Origin: Clostridium magnum DSM 2767
Lineage (GTDB): Bacteria; Bacillota; Clostridia; Clostridiales; Clostridiaceae
Assembly (NCBI RefSeq): GCF_001623875.1
Contig: NZ_LWAE01000001.1
Location: forward strand, 1,240,001-1,304,000
Length of the DNA stretch: 64,000 nt
Direction: 5' to 3'
A program made the position numbers and the translations under genes. How positions within the stretch are numbered: the first letter of the stretch is position 1; each line of letters opens with the position of its first letter. Positions 8,805 through 17,087 of the stretch are shown here, in pieces. The notes beneath the pieces were generated by a model that did not search any database, was not told the origin of the DNA, and worked only from the letters and a program-made list of their open reading frames with translations.

Positions 8805-8872
8805 GGGAATTGAGATTTGTTAGATGATTTTCAGTTGTTGTATGAAAATCATCTTTGATTTTCAATTTCCTC
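8805..8872 (+). terminator. Terminator hairpin after the DksA-like gene
   Basis: GATGATTTTCA (8823-8833) pairs with TGAAAATCATC (8843-8853), and an outer stem of GGGAATTGA with TCAATTTCC extends it. A T-rich tract interrupts the outer stem, consistent with termination before lspA. Confidence 0.6.
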
Positions 8873-8901
8873 TTTGAAATTTTTAATTTAATAGTGGGGG
8901 A

Positions 8902-9363
8902 ATGTATGTGGAGATTTTAATAATAGTTTTAGGATTATTTTTCGATAGAATTACAAAAATATGGGCACTAAATACTTTAATTAAGGTGCCAGAGATAGTT
9001 TTGATAAAGGATTTCTTTAGCTTTTCATACCTTGAAAATAGGGGAGCAGCTTTTGGAATATTTCAAAATAAGGTATTATTTTTGTCATTAATAACTTTTA
9101 TTATAATGTTAGCAATAGTTTACTATTTAATTAAGTACAAACCTAATTCAAAACTATTAAGAATAAGCTTAGCACTTATATTAAGTGGCGCTATAGGAAA
9201 TTTAATAGATAGAGTAGGATATAAGTATGTAGTTGATTTTATTATGATTCACTACAAAGATGAATACTATTTTCCTACTTTTAATGTTGCGGATATGTTA
9301 GTTGTAATAGGCACAGCACTACTTGCAATTTATTTAATGAAGGAAGAAAACTATGGAAAATAA
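8902..9363 (+). CDS. lspA: Lipoprotein signal peptidase (signal peptidase II)
   Basis: An inner-membrane aspartic protease that removes lipoprotein signal peptides. The 153 residues have four hydrophobic segments and the family motifs in order: FDRITKIWA (about 14-22), NRGAAFGIFQ (about 50-59), GAIGNLIDR with catalytic Asp, and FNVADMLVVIG with the second catalytic Asp. ATG is preceded by GTGGGGG. It overlaps rluD by 11 bases, so the two are translationally coupled, a common Firmicute pair. Confidence 0.95.
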   Translation: MYVEILIIVLGLFFDRITKIWALNTLIKVPEIVLIKDFFSFSYLENRGAAFGIFQNKVLFLSLITFIIMLAIVYYLIKYKPNSKLLRISLALILSGAIGNLIDRVGYKYVVDFIMIHYKDEYYFPTFNVADMLVVIGTALLAIYLMKEENYGK

Positions 9364-10270
9364 AGAATTTATAGTCGATGAAGATTTAAAAAACTTAAGG
9401 TTAGATGTATTTCTGTCAAGATATTTTGAGGATAAGTCTAGATCCTATCTTCAAAATTTAATAGAAGAAGGAAATGTAAAGGTTAATGAAAAATTAAAAA
9501 AAAGTAACTATAAATTAAAGTCAGGAGAAAAAGTGAGTATCCTAATACCAGAGCCTGTTGGTCTCAATGTGGAACCGGAAGATATACCCTTAGATATAGT
9601 TTATGAAGATAATGATGTAATTGTAGTAAATAAGTCTCAAGGAATGGTTGTTCATCCAGCGGCAGGGATTTATAATGGAACCTTAGTAAATGCTCTTTTA
9701 AGTCATTGCAAGGATTTGTCCGGTATAAATGGTGTGGCAAGACCAGGAATAGTTCATAGAATAGATAAAGATACCAGTGGAGTACTTGTAATAGCTAAGA
9801 ATGATAATGCGCATAATAAATTAGCAGAGCAATTTAAAGATCATTCTATGACAAGATCTTACTTAGCCCTAGTAGAAGGAGTATTAAAAAAGGATGAAGG
9901 TACAATTGATGCACCCCTTGGGAGACATCCTATTGAAAGGATAAAGATTGCAGTTATTAAGGATGGTAGAAGAGCAGTTACTCATTATAAAGTATTGGAG
10001 AGATTCAACAATAATACATTAGTAGAATGTGTGTTAGAAACAGGAAGGACACATCAAATAAGGGTGCATATGTCTCATATTGGTCATCCACTAGTAGGAG
10101 ATCCAGTGTATGGACATAAAAAACAAAGGTTTAATTTAAAGGGTCAGATGCTCCATGCTAAAAAACTAGGGTTTATACACCCTTCTACAGGAGGATATAT
10201 GGAGTTTCAGTCTGATTTACCAGAATATTTTACAAAAGTTATAGGTATTCTAAAAAATGAGTTGAAATAA
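9353..10270 (+). CDS. rluD: RluA/RluD family 23S rRNA pseudouridine synthase
   Basis: Isomerises specific uridines in 23S rRNA. The 305 residues begin with an S4 RNA-binding domain (about residues 12-70, RLDVFLSRYFEDKSRS). The synthase domain follows with VVNKSQGMVVHPA, the catalytic-aspartate motif GIVHRIDKDTSGVLVIAKN, and C-terminal ETGRTHQIRVHMSHIGHPLVGDPVYG. The start overlaps the end of lspA. The length is that of RluD-like enzymes, though the exact uridine targets cannot be read from sequence. Confidence 0.93.
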   Translation: MENKEFIVDEDLKNLRLDVFLSRYFEDKSRSYLQNLIEEGNVKVNEKLKKSNYKLKSGEKVSILIPEPVGLNVEPEDIPLDIVYEDNDVIVVNKSQGMVVHPAAGIYNGTLVNALLSHCKDLSGINGVARPGIVHRIDKDTSGVLVIAKNDNAHNKLAEQFKDHSMTRSYLALVEGVLKKDEGTIDAPLGRHPIERIKIAVIKDGRRAVTHYKVLERFNNNTLVECVLETGRTHQIRVHMSHIGHPLVGDPVYGHKKQRFNLKGQMLHAKKLGFIHPSTGGYMEFQSDLPEYFTKVIGILKNELK

Positions 10271-10339
10271 AAAAAAGTTTATGATATACTATGCAAGAGA
10301 ATTTATAAAAGATTAAACGACAATATTCTACAAATATTT

Positions 10340-10442
10340 TATAATTGAATATCCTTTAAGTGATCCAGTGAGGTCATAAGGCGATGAATCAGACTTTATG
10401 TAGGCTTAATGCGCCCATACTCACTGAGTATGGGCTTTTTTT
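10340..10442 (+). promoter_or_regulatory. PyrR-binding attenuator leader of pyrR
   Basis: The leader contains TGATCCAGTGAGGTCA (10361-10376). It folds as UGAUC/GGUCA around CAGUGA, matching the PyrR binding-loop consensus (UCCNGNGAGG type). It is followed by the intrinsic terminator at 10413-10442. Known pyr attenuators work this way: PyrR with UMP stabilises the binding hairpin and allows termination. Confidence 0.85.
10413..10442 (+). terminator. Attenuator terminator in the pyrR leader
   Basis: GCCCATACTCA pairs perfectly with TGAGTATGGGC around a single base, followed by seven T residues. It is the regulated terminator of the PyrR leader. Confidence 0.9.
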
Positions 10443-10461
10443 ATGTAAAAAGGAAATTTAA

Positions 10462-11070
<609 letters not shown>

Positions 11071-11130
11071 TTTATTGTTATCAGTCACTAAAAGTTAATC
11101 GACTGTTGTAAATAAAATATGCTTTTAAAA

Positions 11131-11156
11131 TGGTCCCGTGAGACTATAAAGGAGGA
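11131..11156 (+). promoter_or_regulatory. Second PyrR-binding site, touching the uraA ribosome site
   Basis: GGTCCCGTGAGACT at 11132-11145 folds as GGUC/GACU around CCGUGA and matches the PyrR binding-loop pattern. It ends two bases before AAAGGAGG of uraA (11148-11155), with no terminator between. This suggests PyrR blocks translation directly rather than through attenuation. Confidence 0.65.
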
Positions 11157-11163
11157 AATATTA

Positions 11164-12486
11164 ATGAAAAATTTTGTAGATGTAGAAGAAAAGTTGCCGA
11201 TAGGGGTTACTATTCCATTGAGTTTTCAGCATCTTTTTGCTATGGTAGGTGCTACTATTTTAGTACCAATTATTACAGGAATGAGTCCATCAATTGCATT
11301 ATTCTGTAGTGGTGTTGGTACATTACTATATATATTATGTACTAAAGCAAAGCTTCCAGCGTATATAGGTTCATCCTTTGCATTTATAGGACCTATGCTA
11401 GTAGCTTCAAAAAACTATGGTCCAGAAGCTATGCTATCTGGTGTTATGGCAGCAGGAATGGTTTATATTATAGTGGCAGTAATAATTAAGTTTTTTGGTA
11501 TTAGTTGGTTGAATAAAGCTTTGCCACCAGTAGTTGTAGGATCTATAGTTATCGTTATAGGACTTGGACTTGCAGGAACGGCCATAAATTGGGCTGGTTT
11601 AAACTCAGCTTATACAGATCCGTCATTAGCTAATGTACCAAGATGGGCATGGATAACAGTATCTGTAGTTACTTTAGCTGTAGGCGTACTTGGAAGTATG
11701 TACTTTAAGGGATTTTTAGCAGTAATACCAATACTTGTAGCAATGATAACTGGATATATAACAGCTTTAGCTCTTGGGGTTATTCCTCATCAAGCATTAG
11801 AAACAATAGCTAATGCAAAACTATTTAGACTTCCACCATTTATTGCGCCAAAGTTCAATTTAAATGCAATGATGCTTATGGCTCCAGTATCATTTGTAAC
11901 ATTAGCGGAACATATAGGGCATGTTTATGTTACAAATAACATAGTAGGAAGAGATTTTACAAAGGAACCAGGATTGCACAGATCAATTTTAGGTGATGGT
12001 GTTGCTACAATGTTTGCCGGATTTGTTGGTGGACCTCCAAATACAACTTATGGTGAAAATATAGGTGTTATGGCTATAACTAGAGTATATAGTGTATGGG
12101 TAATTGGAGGAGCAGGAATAATAGCTATAGTACTTTCCTTTATAGGACCAGTAGCAGCAATAATCGAAACTATGCCTCTACCAGTTATGGGTGGAGTAAG
12201 TATACTACTTTTCGGTATAATAGCTTCATCAGGCTTTAGAGTATTTGTAGAAGACAAAATAGACTTTGGGAAAAAGAAAAATTTAATACTTGCGTCAATT
12301 ATTATAGTAATTGGAATCGGCGGCGCTGCAGTTAAATTCAAATTCAACGGTGCAGATGTAGAAATTGCAGGAGTTGCACTAGCAACAATCGTTGGAATGG
12401 TGTTAAACTTAATATTGCCAGATACCAGTGCTTCTGAAGAAGATCATAGTGGCGAGAATGATAGATTAGAAGATAAAGTAGTTTAG
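11164..12486 (+). CDS. uraA: Uracil permease (NCS2 family)
   Basis: A proton-coupled uracil importer of the inner membrane. The 440 residues have about 14 hydrophobic segments, the NCS2 motif SFVTLAEHIGHVYVTNNIVGRDF with the substrate-binding Glu, and GFVGGPPNTTYGENIGVMAITRV, typical of UraA/PyrP. ATG 11164 follows AAAGGAGG; the frame extends 15 codons upstream over the PyrR site and is not used. The pyrR-uraA pair matches pyrimidine-salvage loci, with PyrR control inferred from the RNA site. Confidence 0.94.
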   Translation: MKNFVDVEEKLPIGVTIPLSFQHLFAMVGATILVPIITGMSPSIALFCSGVGTLLYILCTKAKLPAYIGSSFAFIGPMLVASKNYGPEAMLSGVMAAGMVYIIVAVIIKFFGISWLNKALPPVVVGSIVIVIGLGLAGTAINWAGLNSAYTDPSLANVPRWAWITVSVVTLAVGVLGSMYFKGFLAVIPILVAMITGYITALALGVIPHQALETIANAKLFRLPPFIAPKFNLNAMMLMAPVSFVTLAEHIGHVYVTNNIVGRDFTKEPGLHRSILGDGVATMFAGFVGGPPNTTYGENIGVMAITRVYSVWVIGGAGIIAIVLSFIGPVAAIIETMPLPVMGGVSILLFGIIASSGFRVFVEDKIDFGKKKNLILASIIIVIGIGGAAVKFKFNGADVEIAGVALATIVGMVLNLILPDTSASEEDHSGENDRLEDKVV

Positions 12487-12524
12487 TAATTATAAAGTTA
12501 AATTAATGATGAAAATAAAATTAG

Positions 12525-12568
12525 AAAAAATCTCTAAAGCTTGATAAAATAGTTTTGGAGATTTTTTC
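12525..12568 (+). terminator. Terminator after uraA
   Basis: AAAAAATCTC (12525-12534) pairs with GAGATTTTTT (12558-12567) and ends in a T run. A loop of about 23 bases separates the arms. Confidence 0.7.
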
Positions 12569-12734
12569 TGTTTATTTATTCCTTTAAAATTTCCTGCTTT
12601 ATGGTTATAATAAATTTATTATAGGATAAAATGGTAACAAAAGTAATGCTGTTGGTCTAATATTTTATTATCATAGAGTTATAGGTTTAAGTAATTATTG
12701 GTATCTATTAATACATAGTAAGAGGAGATAGAAA

Positions 12735-13895
12735 ATGAATTATACACTAATTGCAACATCAACCTTTGGGTTGGAATCAGTAGTAGCAAGTGAGTTAAAG
12801 GAACTTGGTTATGATGATTTGAAGATAGAAAATGGAAAGGTAACCTTTCAAGGGGACGAAAGAGATATAGTAACTTGTAACATGTGGCTTAGAACTGCAG
12901 ATAGAATCTTAATAAGAATGGCAGAGTTTAAGGCAATAACCTTCGAGGAATTATTCCAAGGAACCTTAGCAGTAGATTGGGGCAGCATAATGCCTATAAA
13001 TGCCTTTATGCATGTAACAGGAAAATCAGTTAAATCTACATTATTTAGTGTTCCAGATTGTCAGTCTATAGTAAAAAAGGCTATAATTGAAGGAATGAAA
13101 AGAAAGTATAATACAGATTGGTTTAGTGAGGATGGTCCTGAATATAAAGTGGAGATAGGTTTATTGAAGGATATAGCAACTTTAACGTTAGATACCTCAG
13201 GAACTGGTCTTCATAAAAGAGGATATAGAGAGAATGCAGGTGGAGCACCTATTAAAGAAACCTTAGCAGCTGCATTGGTACTTTTAAGTAAATGGGAGAC
13301 ATCAAGAATGCTGGCAGATCCTATGTGTGGTTCAGGTACTATTGCAATTGAAGCCGCACTAATAGGAAAAAATATTGCGCCAGGAATAAATAGAAGTTTT
13401 ATATCAGAAAAATGGGGTATTATACCTGATAACATATGGGAAGAAAGCCGAAGATATGCTAGAAACGCTATTAATGATAAACAGTTTAACATACTTGCAT
13501 CAGATATAGATGGTAGAGTTTTTAGAACTGCTAGAGAAAATGCTAAAAAAGCTGGAGTTGAAGAATACATTACTTTTCAGAAAATGCCTATGCAGGATTT
13601 TAGTACTAAAAAAAGATATGGTTTCATAATAACTAATCCACCTTATGGGGAAAGACTTGGCGAAGCTAAAGAAGTAGAAAAATTATACAAAGATATGGGG
13701 CAAACCTTTGAAAAACTAAAGGACTGGTCCTACTTTGTAATTACAGCACATCCAGACTTTCAAAAGCTTTTTGGGAAAGATGCCACTAAAAATAGAAAGC
13801 TTTATAATGGAAAACTAAAGTGCTACTATTATCAATATCTTGGGCCAAAACCAGAGAAGAAGTTTTATGAGAAGGAAGAACAGCATAGTTCTTAG
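12735..13895 (+). CDS. THUMP-domain class I SAM-dependent RNA methyltransferase (RlmL/YpsC family)
   Basis: A 386-residue RNA N2-guanine methyltransferase-type protein. The N-terminal ferredoxin-like plus THUMP region (about residues 1-160) contains LIATSTFGLESVVASELKEL. The Rossmann domain has ADPMCGSGTIAIEAALIG (about 196-213) for SAM binding, SDIDGRVFRTARENAKKAG, and the catalytic motif ITNPPYGERLG near 298-308. Family members modify 23S rRNA; the exact site is not readable here. ATG follows AAGAGGAG. The stop lies 16 bp before a large palindrome. Confidence 0.9.
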   Translation: MNYTLIATSTFGLESVVASELKELGYDDLKIENGKVTFQGDERDIVTCNMWLRTADRILIRMAEFKAITFEELFQGTLAVDWGSIMPINAFMHVTGKSVKSTLFSVPDCQSIVKKAIIEGMKRKYNTDWFSEDGPEYKVEIGLLKDIATLTLDTSGTGLHKRGYRENAGGAPIKETLAAALVLLSKWETSRMLADPMCGSGTIAIEAALIGKNIAPGINRSFISEKWGIIPDNIWEESRRYARNAINDKQFNILASDIDGRVFRTARENAKKAGVEEYITFQKMPMQDFSTKKRYGFIITNPPYGERLGEAKEVEKLYKDMGQTFEKLKDWSYFVITAHPDFQKLFGKDATKNRKLYNGKLKCYYYQYLGPKPEKKFYEKEEQHSS

Positions 13896-13911
13896 GTGAA
13901 TTTTATCATAC

Positions 13912-14169
13912 AGGGTTCAAAGCTTATAAATTAGCTTACACTCCGGGATATGCGACCAAGTCTTCTACACTATAAATACTTTTTAATGAGTCTAAAGCTC
14001 GGATTTGAGAAAAACTAAGAACCTTTAATAACTCGCTTACGCTCAGACAATCAAAGGTTCTAAGCTTTCCTCAAATCCTGCACTAAGACTCATAAAAAAG
14101 TATTTAAATGTGCTTTGAGAATTAGCAACATATCCCTCTGTATAAGCTAACTTTCGGAATTGAAACCCT
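13912..14169. repeat. Large imperfect palindrome A (258 bp)
   Basis: The two arms can be aligned along their whole length: AGGGTTC...TTAGCTTACAC at the left end matches the reverse complement of GTATAAGCTAA...GAACCC at the right end. Inner arms share AAATACTTTTTAATGAGTCT and AAGAACCTTT. The loop at 14030-14051 contains CTCGCTTACGCTCAGACA, shared with palindrome C. It starts 16 bp after a stop codon. No open frame lies inside. It may act as a terminator-like hairpin or be a relic of a mobile element. Confidence 0.8.
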
Positions 14170-14293
14170 ATATATATTTTTTGACTTGAGAATCAATTTA
14201 TTGAAGGCTTTTATTGGTAAATATAATCCTATAAACTTTAAAATATAAAGTTTATGAATAAGTTAAGATAGTATCTAGAAACCCTATAGTAAA

Positions 14294-14334
14294 AACCTCT
14301 TTAAGATATTGGTATACCAGTATTTATTGAGGTT
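14294..14334. other. Symmetrical hairpin in the island leader
   Basis: AACCTC and GAGGTT bracket ATATTGGTATACCAGTAT, itself almost a perfect palindrome. There is no T run, so this is a hairpin or operator candidate rather than a clear terminator. Confidence 0.45.
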
Positions 14335-14365
14335 CTTGTGTAATCAAATAGTTTAATGAAAACTA

Positions 14366-14374
14366 TGATATAAT
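14366..14374 (+). promoter_or_regulatory. Candidate extended -10 promoter for the HEPN-SecB operon
   Basis: TGATATAAT is a perfect extended -10 element with no good -35 box. A start near 14381 would give a leader of about 265 bases. Between 14170 and 14645 there is otherwise only AT-rich sequence without a gene, plus a Spo0A-box-like word at 14555. Confidence 0.35.
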
Positions 14375-14554
14375 TACCATTGGTTGAGTCGAAGCTGTAA
14401 GAAAATGTGATAAAAATAAAATAGATGCATAAATATTATACTATAATATATAAATAGTTTATTTTAGATACGAATGGACATAATATATTAATAAGTCATC
14501 CTCATATCAATATTTAGTACTATGAAATAAATAGTAATTATTTATATAAATTTA

Positions 14555-14561
14555 TGTCGAA
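14555..14561 (+). promoter_or_regulatory. Spo0A-box-like word upstream of the HEPN-SecB operon
   Basis: TGTCGAA matches the 0A box consensus TGNCGAA and lies 85 bp before the first start codon. A seven-base match alone is weak evidence. Confidence 0.25.
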
Positions 14562-14645
14562 TTTGTTGTATTGGAATTTTTATGAGCTAAAATTAATTTA
14601 AGAAACGTTTTAGTCAAAAATCATATACTAGAAATAGGTGTTGAT

Positions 14646-15035
14646 ATGGGAGTAGAGAATTTATTACAAAAATCAGAGGATAATTTTAAGACTGCTAGCT
14701 GGGCAGAACGTAATAACCTTTACGATGCTGCAGTTAGTAGATATTATTATTCTCTTTACGAAAAGATAATTTATATTTCAAAGAAAAAAGGTTTTTATAC
14801 AAAGCCGCCAAGTGGTCAGGATTCACATGTTTTTACTATTAATGAATTCACTAATAATTTATTAAGTAGTCTTCCACCACAAGAGGTAGCAAAACTTTCA
14901 CCGATGTTTAAGCTGAAAAGACTCAGGGTAGATGCAGATTATAATGAAGATAGGATAGATAATAAAAATGAATTTAATTTAGCATTTAAGTTTTATTTTA
15001 ATTCAATTAACGAAGTTTTAGATAAGTTAGTATAA
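14646..15035 (+). CDS. HEPN-like helical protein, candidate toxin of a TAC-like operon
   Basis: A 129-residue, mostly helical protein. Residues 5-45 read like a HEPN domain: an N-terminal helix with repeated basic and aromatic residues, then AAVSRYYYSLYEKIIYI, which lines up with the HEPN pattern NRAYYAMFH. HEPN proteins are often RNases using R-x(4-6)-H. Here R32 is kept but the expected His is E39; H61 is the next histidine. Start ATG follows TAGGTG. The stop is 13 bp before the next gene. A toxin role is inferred from operon context and is not shown. Confidence 0.5.
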   Translation: MGVENLLQKSEDNFKTASWAERNNLYDAAVSRYYYSLYEKIIYISKKKGFYTKPPSGQDSHVFTINEFTNNLLSSLPPQEVAKLSPMFKLKRLRVDADYNEDRIDNKNEFNLAFKFYFNSINEVLDKLV

Positions 15036-15048
15036 AGGGGGTATCACT

Positions 15049-15579
15049 ATGGATGCTAGATCCCATGAAGATTTAATAAAAGTTTTTATTTTATCAGTTA
15101 AAGAGAAATATTCGGATCTTATAATTGATTATGCTTATGATGAAGACGTAGGTATGTACGATATATGGCATAATAATAAGGTATTGCAATTCGAAAGTGA
15201 GTCATTTTTAGAGTTTATTGGATCTAAAATGAAGGAGATTCTTTACAATAATGGTATGTTTAATTTTTCTTTTGGATATGATTATATTAAAGCGAAAAGT
15301 TTAGAGCCTAGTTATATATTACAAAAGGATACAACAGTATACGCTAACCCAAGTATTATACAAAGTAAGCATATGCCAGCCATAAATAGATTTTCTTATA
15401 GCATTAATTTAGAAAAAGACACTATATCAAATGTAAGACCAAATTTTGTATTCACTAGTGGTGAAGGACTTAGTACATTTGGATTTTATAGTGAAGTTCA
15501 AAATATTGTACTTAATGAGCCAACTCTCCAGTTGGCCCATGTTAAGAAGAAAGTTGAAGAAATGGGGTTAGCAGCATAA
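15049..15579 (+). CDS. Unrecognised middle protein of the HEPN-SecB operon, candidate antitoxin
   Basis: A 176-residue soluble protein I do not recognise. Residues 1-80 look alpha-beta: helix SHEDLIKVFILSVKEKYSDL, strands with DVGMYDIWH and VLQFES, helix ESFLEFIGSKMKEIL. Residues 85-176 are strand-rich and end in a short helical tail VKKKVEEMGLAA. No nucleotidyltransferase (GS-DxD) or helix-turn-helix motif is visible. It starts behind AAAGGGGG and its stop overlaps the next start as TAATG, so it is translationally coupled to the SecB-like gene. An antitoxin role is inferred only from position. Confidence 0.5.
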   Translation: MDARSHEDLIKVFILSVKEKYSDLIIDYAYDEDVGMYDIWHNNKVLQFESESFLEFIGSKMKEILYNNGMFNFSFGYDYIKAKSLEPSYILQKDTTVYANPSIIQSKHMPAINRFSYSINLEKDTISNVRPNFVFTSGEGLSTFGFYSEVQNIVLNEPTLQLAHVKKKVEEMGLAA

Positions 15580-15980
15580 TGGACAAGAATAAACAACCTG
15601 GAATAAGTTTTGATAATATTATATTAGTTAAGGAGAATTTTTGGAGAGATTATGATGTTCCCGAAGATTCAAAATTGGATTTTCAAATTGGAACTGGATG
15701 GGATATAAAGGATAATAGCTATTATGTTGAACTTTCTTCAACAATAACGCTTATTAGTGCTGATAAAGAAGCATTGAAGTTAGAAAATACATTTGTTGGA
15801 GTATTCTCAGTAATAAAAGGCAGTGAAAATATGAATATTGAAGATTACATAAGGAATAATTCTGCAGCACTTATGTTTCCTTATATGAGAGAGCATATAG
15901 CAACAATAACTCAAAAATCTGGAATAAAACCAATACTATTACCGCCGGTAAATATCTTAGCTCTTATACAACAAAATTAA
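15579..15980 (+). CDS. SecB-like chaperone of a toxin-antitoxin-chaperone-type operon
   Basis: A 133-residue protein with the SecB fold signature. Residues 9-80 give a four-strand pattern with GTGWDIKDNSYYVELSSTI. The C-terminal half has ALMFPYMREHIATITQKSG (97-115) and ILLPPVN (119-125), which match the SecB segments FPYARE and L-PPVNF. Classical SecB serves Sec export in Gram-negative bacteria; SecB-like proteins in other phyla are often partners of toxin-antitoxin pairs (TAC). The start overlaps the stop of the middle gene. SecB identity is fairly firm, the TAC role is inferred. Confidence 0.78.
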   Translation: MDKNKQPGISFDNIILVKENFWRDYDVPEDSKLDFQIGTGWDIKDNSYYVELSSTITLISADKEALKLENTFVGVFSVIKGSENMNIEDYIRNNSAALMFPYMREHIATITQKSGIKPILLPPVNILALIQQN

Positions 15981-15989
15981 GCAATAAGA

Positions 15990-16022
15990 AAGTATATCAG
16001 TTTATGGTATACTTTTTTGTTT
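15990..16022 (+). terminator. Terminator after the HEPN-SecB operon
   Basis: AAGTATA pairs with TATACTT around an 11-base loop and runs into TTTTTTGTTT. It closes the three-gene operon ten bases after its last stop. Confidence 0.7.
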
Positions 16023-16462
16023 AATAAAAATAGTATAGTTAAGGCTTTTCTAAACAAAACATTTTCGTACGCATTAATTTGATAGTGATTTTAATAAGAA
16101 AAAATTTTATATCCAAGTATGTTTTTAAGCAATAGAAAATATTGAAAACGATCGCTAAGGCACATTCCAAAATCTTGGATAGTTCATATTTTAGGTGAGG
16201 GAACGTGGTTAGCATGAAATGTATAACACAAAATTCCTATCTTACGTCACAACTTAAAAATGAAAAATTCACTAGGGCGCTGTATTATTAAAATTTGAAT
16301 TTTACGGTGTTTTTGCATTGTAATGTAAAAAATTCTGTTGTAATTATCATATGTTAATTACAACAAATGAAGAAAAATTTATAATTAAAGAAAAGTTATA
16401 GAAAAAAGAGAAGAAAGATACTAGAAAGATTAGTGCAAATATAGCAAATAGTTGAGAATTTT
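16023..16462. other. Intergenic stretch with an operator-like inverted repeat
   Basis: No gene is visible in these 440 bases. TGTTGTAATTA (16336-16346) and TAATTACAACA (16355-16365) form an 11-bp perfect inverted repeat with an 8-base spacer, about 100 bp before the Crp-like remnant; it could be an operator. TATCCAAG near 16110 and CTTGGATA near 16174 form a smaller inverted pair. Confidence 0.4.
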
Positions 16463-16861
16463 ATGCTGGTTAAAATGCGCGATGAAGTTGTTGAAAAAGC
16501 GGCACATATGGTTACAATTAGAAAGATATCTAAGGTGGAGATAACTGTCTATGGAGGAGATATGCAAAAAGAGGTATACTTTGTTATTTCAGCATTATTA
16601 AGGCGCTATTATATTGATATTAACGGAAATGATATAACACGTTTTTTCATAAAGAAAGATTCATTTTGTGGTAGTAAAGCACTATTAAAACAGGAATTAT
16701 CGAAATGTTGTATTGAAGAATTAGACCATTGTAAAGTCCTAGTTATAAATGGGAGTCATTTAAAAGAATTAATAGAAGCGAATATGTATTGTATGAAAGC
16801 GTATATCAAATTCTTAAAGCTCGGACAAGGGGTTAGATTTGATCTAGAACCTTATGCCTGA
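16463..16861 (+). pseudogene. Truncated Crp/Fnr-type regulator (cyclic-nucleotide-binding fold remnant)
   Basis: The 132 residues cover the effector domain of a Crp/Fnr-family transcription factor: VYFVISALLRRYYIDINGNDITRFFIKKDSFCG (here from residue 38) followed by a CKVLVINGSHLKELIEANMY helix. The C-terminal helix-turn-helix is absent; the frame ends with QGVRFDLEPYA exactly where palindrome B begins. The N-terminal region is also unlike the usual barrel start. The frame is therefore probably the remains of a gene cut by palindrome B. Several CGN arginine codons contrast with the AGA-rich neighbours. Confidence 0.65.
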
Positions 16862-17063
16862 GTGGTGGGAAGATGTAGAGTGTGGAAGTCAGCATTGAAC
16901 GAAAGATTACAACCTCTTATACTGGCGATATTAAAAAGGCTTAATTTTTTTCAGCTTTCAAAGAAAGCATTGAAAAAATTGCCTTTTTAAAATTGAGCCA
17001 GTATTAGAGGTTGTTCTTGAAGTGAAGGCTGACAGAACACTTTACATCTGCCTACCACTCAGG
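16857..17063. repeat. Large near-perfect palindrome B (207 bp)
   Basis: CCTGAGTGGTGGGAAGATGT at the left end matches the reverse complement of ACATCTGCCTACCACTCAGG at the right end. The arms stay complementary through GTCAGC, CAACCTCT and ATACTGGC to the centre, where AAAAAGGC, TTTCAGCTTTC and GAAAGC fold back. Unlike A and C it lacks the CTCGCT...CGCTCAGACA loop. It overlaps the last codon and stop of the truncated Crp-like gene. It could be an inserted hairpin element. Confidence 0.8.
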
Positions 17064-17087
17064 TTGACAAGTTATAGGTCAAAGTTA

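Noticed and set aside
12606..12623. TATAATAAATTTATTATA perfect palindrome
   Set aside because: Made only of A and T in AT-rich intergenic DNA, so it can easily occur by chance.
13211..13570. 119-codon minus-strand open frame inside the RNA methyltransferase gene
   Set aside because: Shadow of the real gene; no ribosome site, no recognisable domain and fully overlapped by conserved coding sequence. The same applies to the many other antisense frames.
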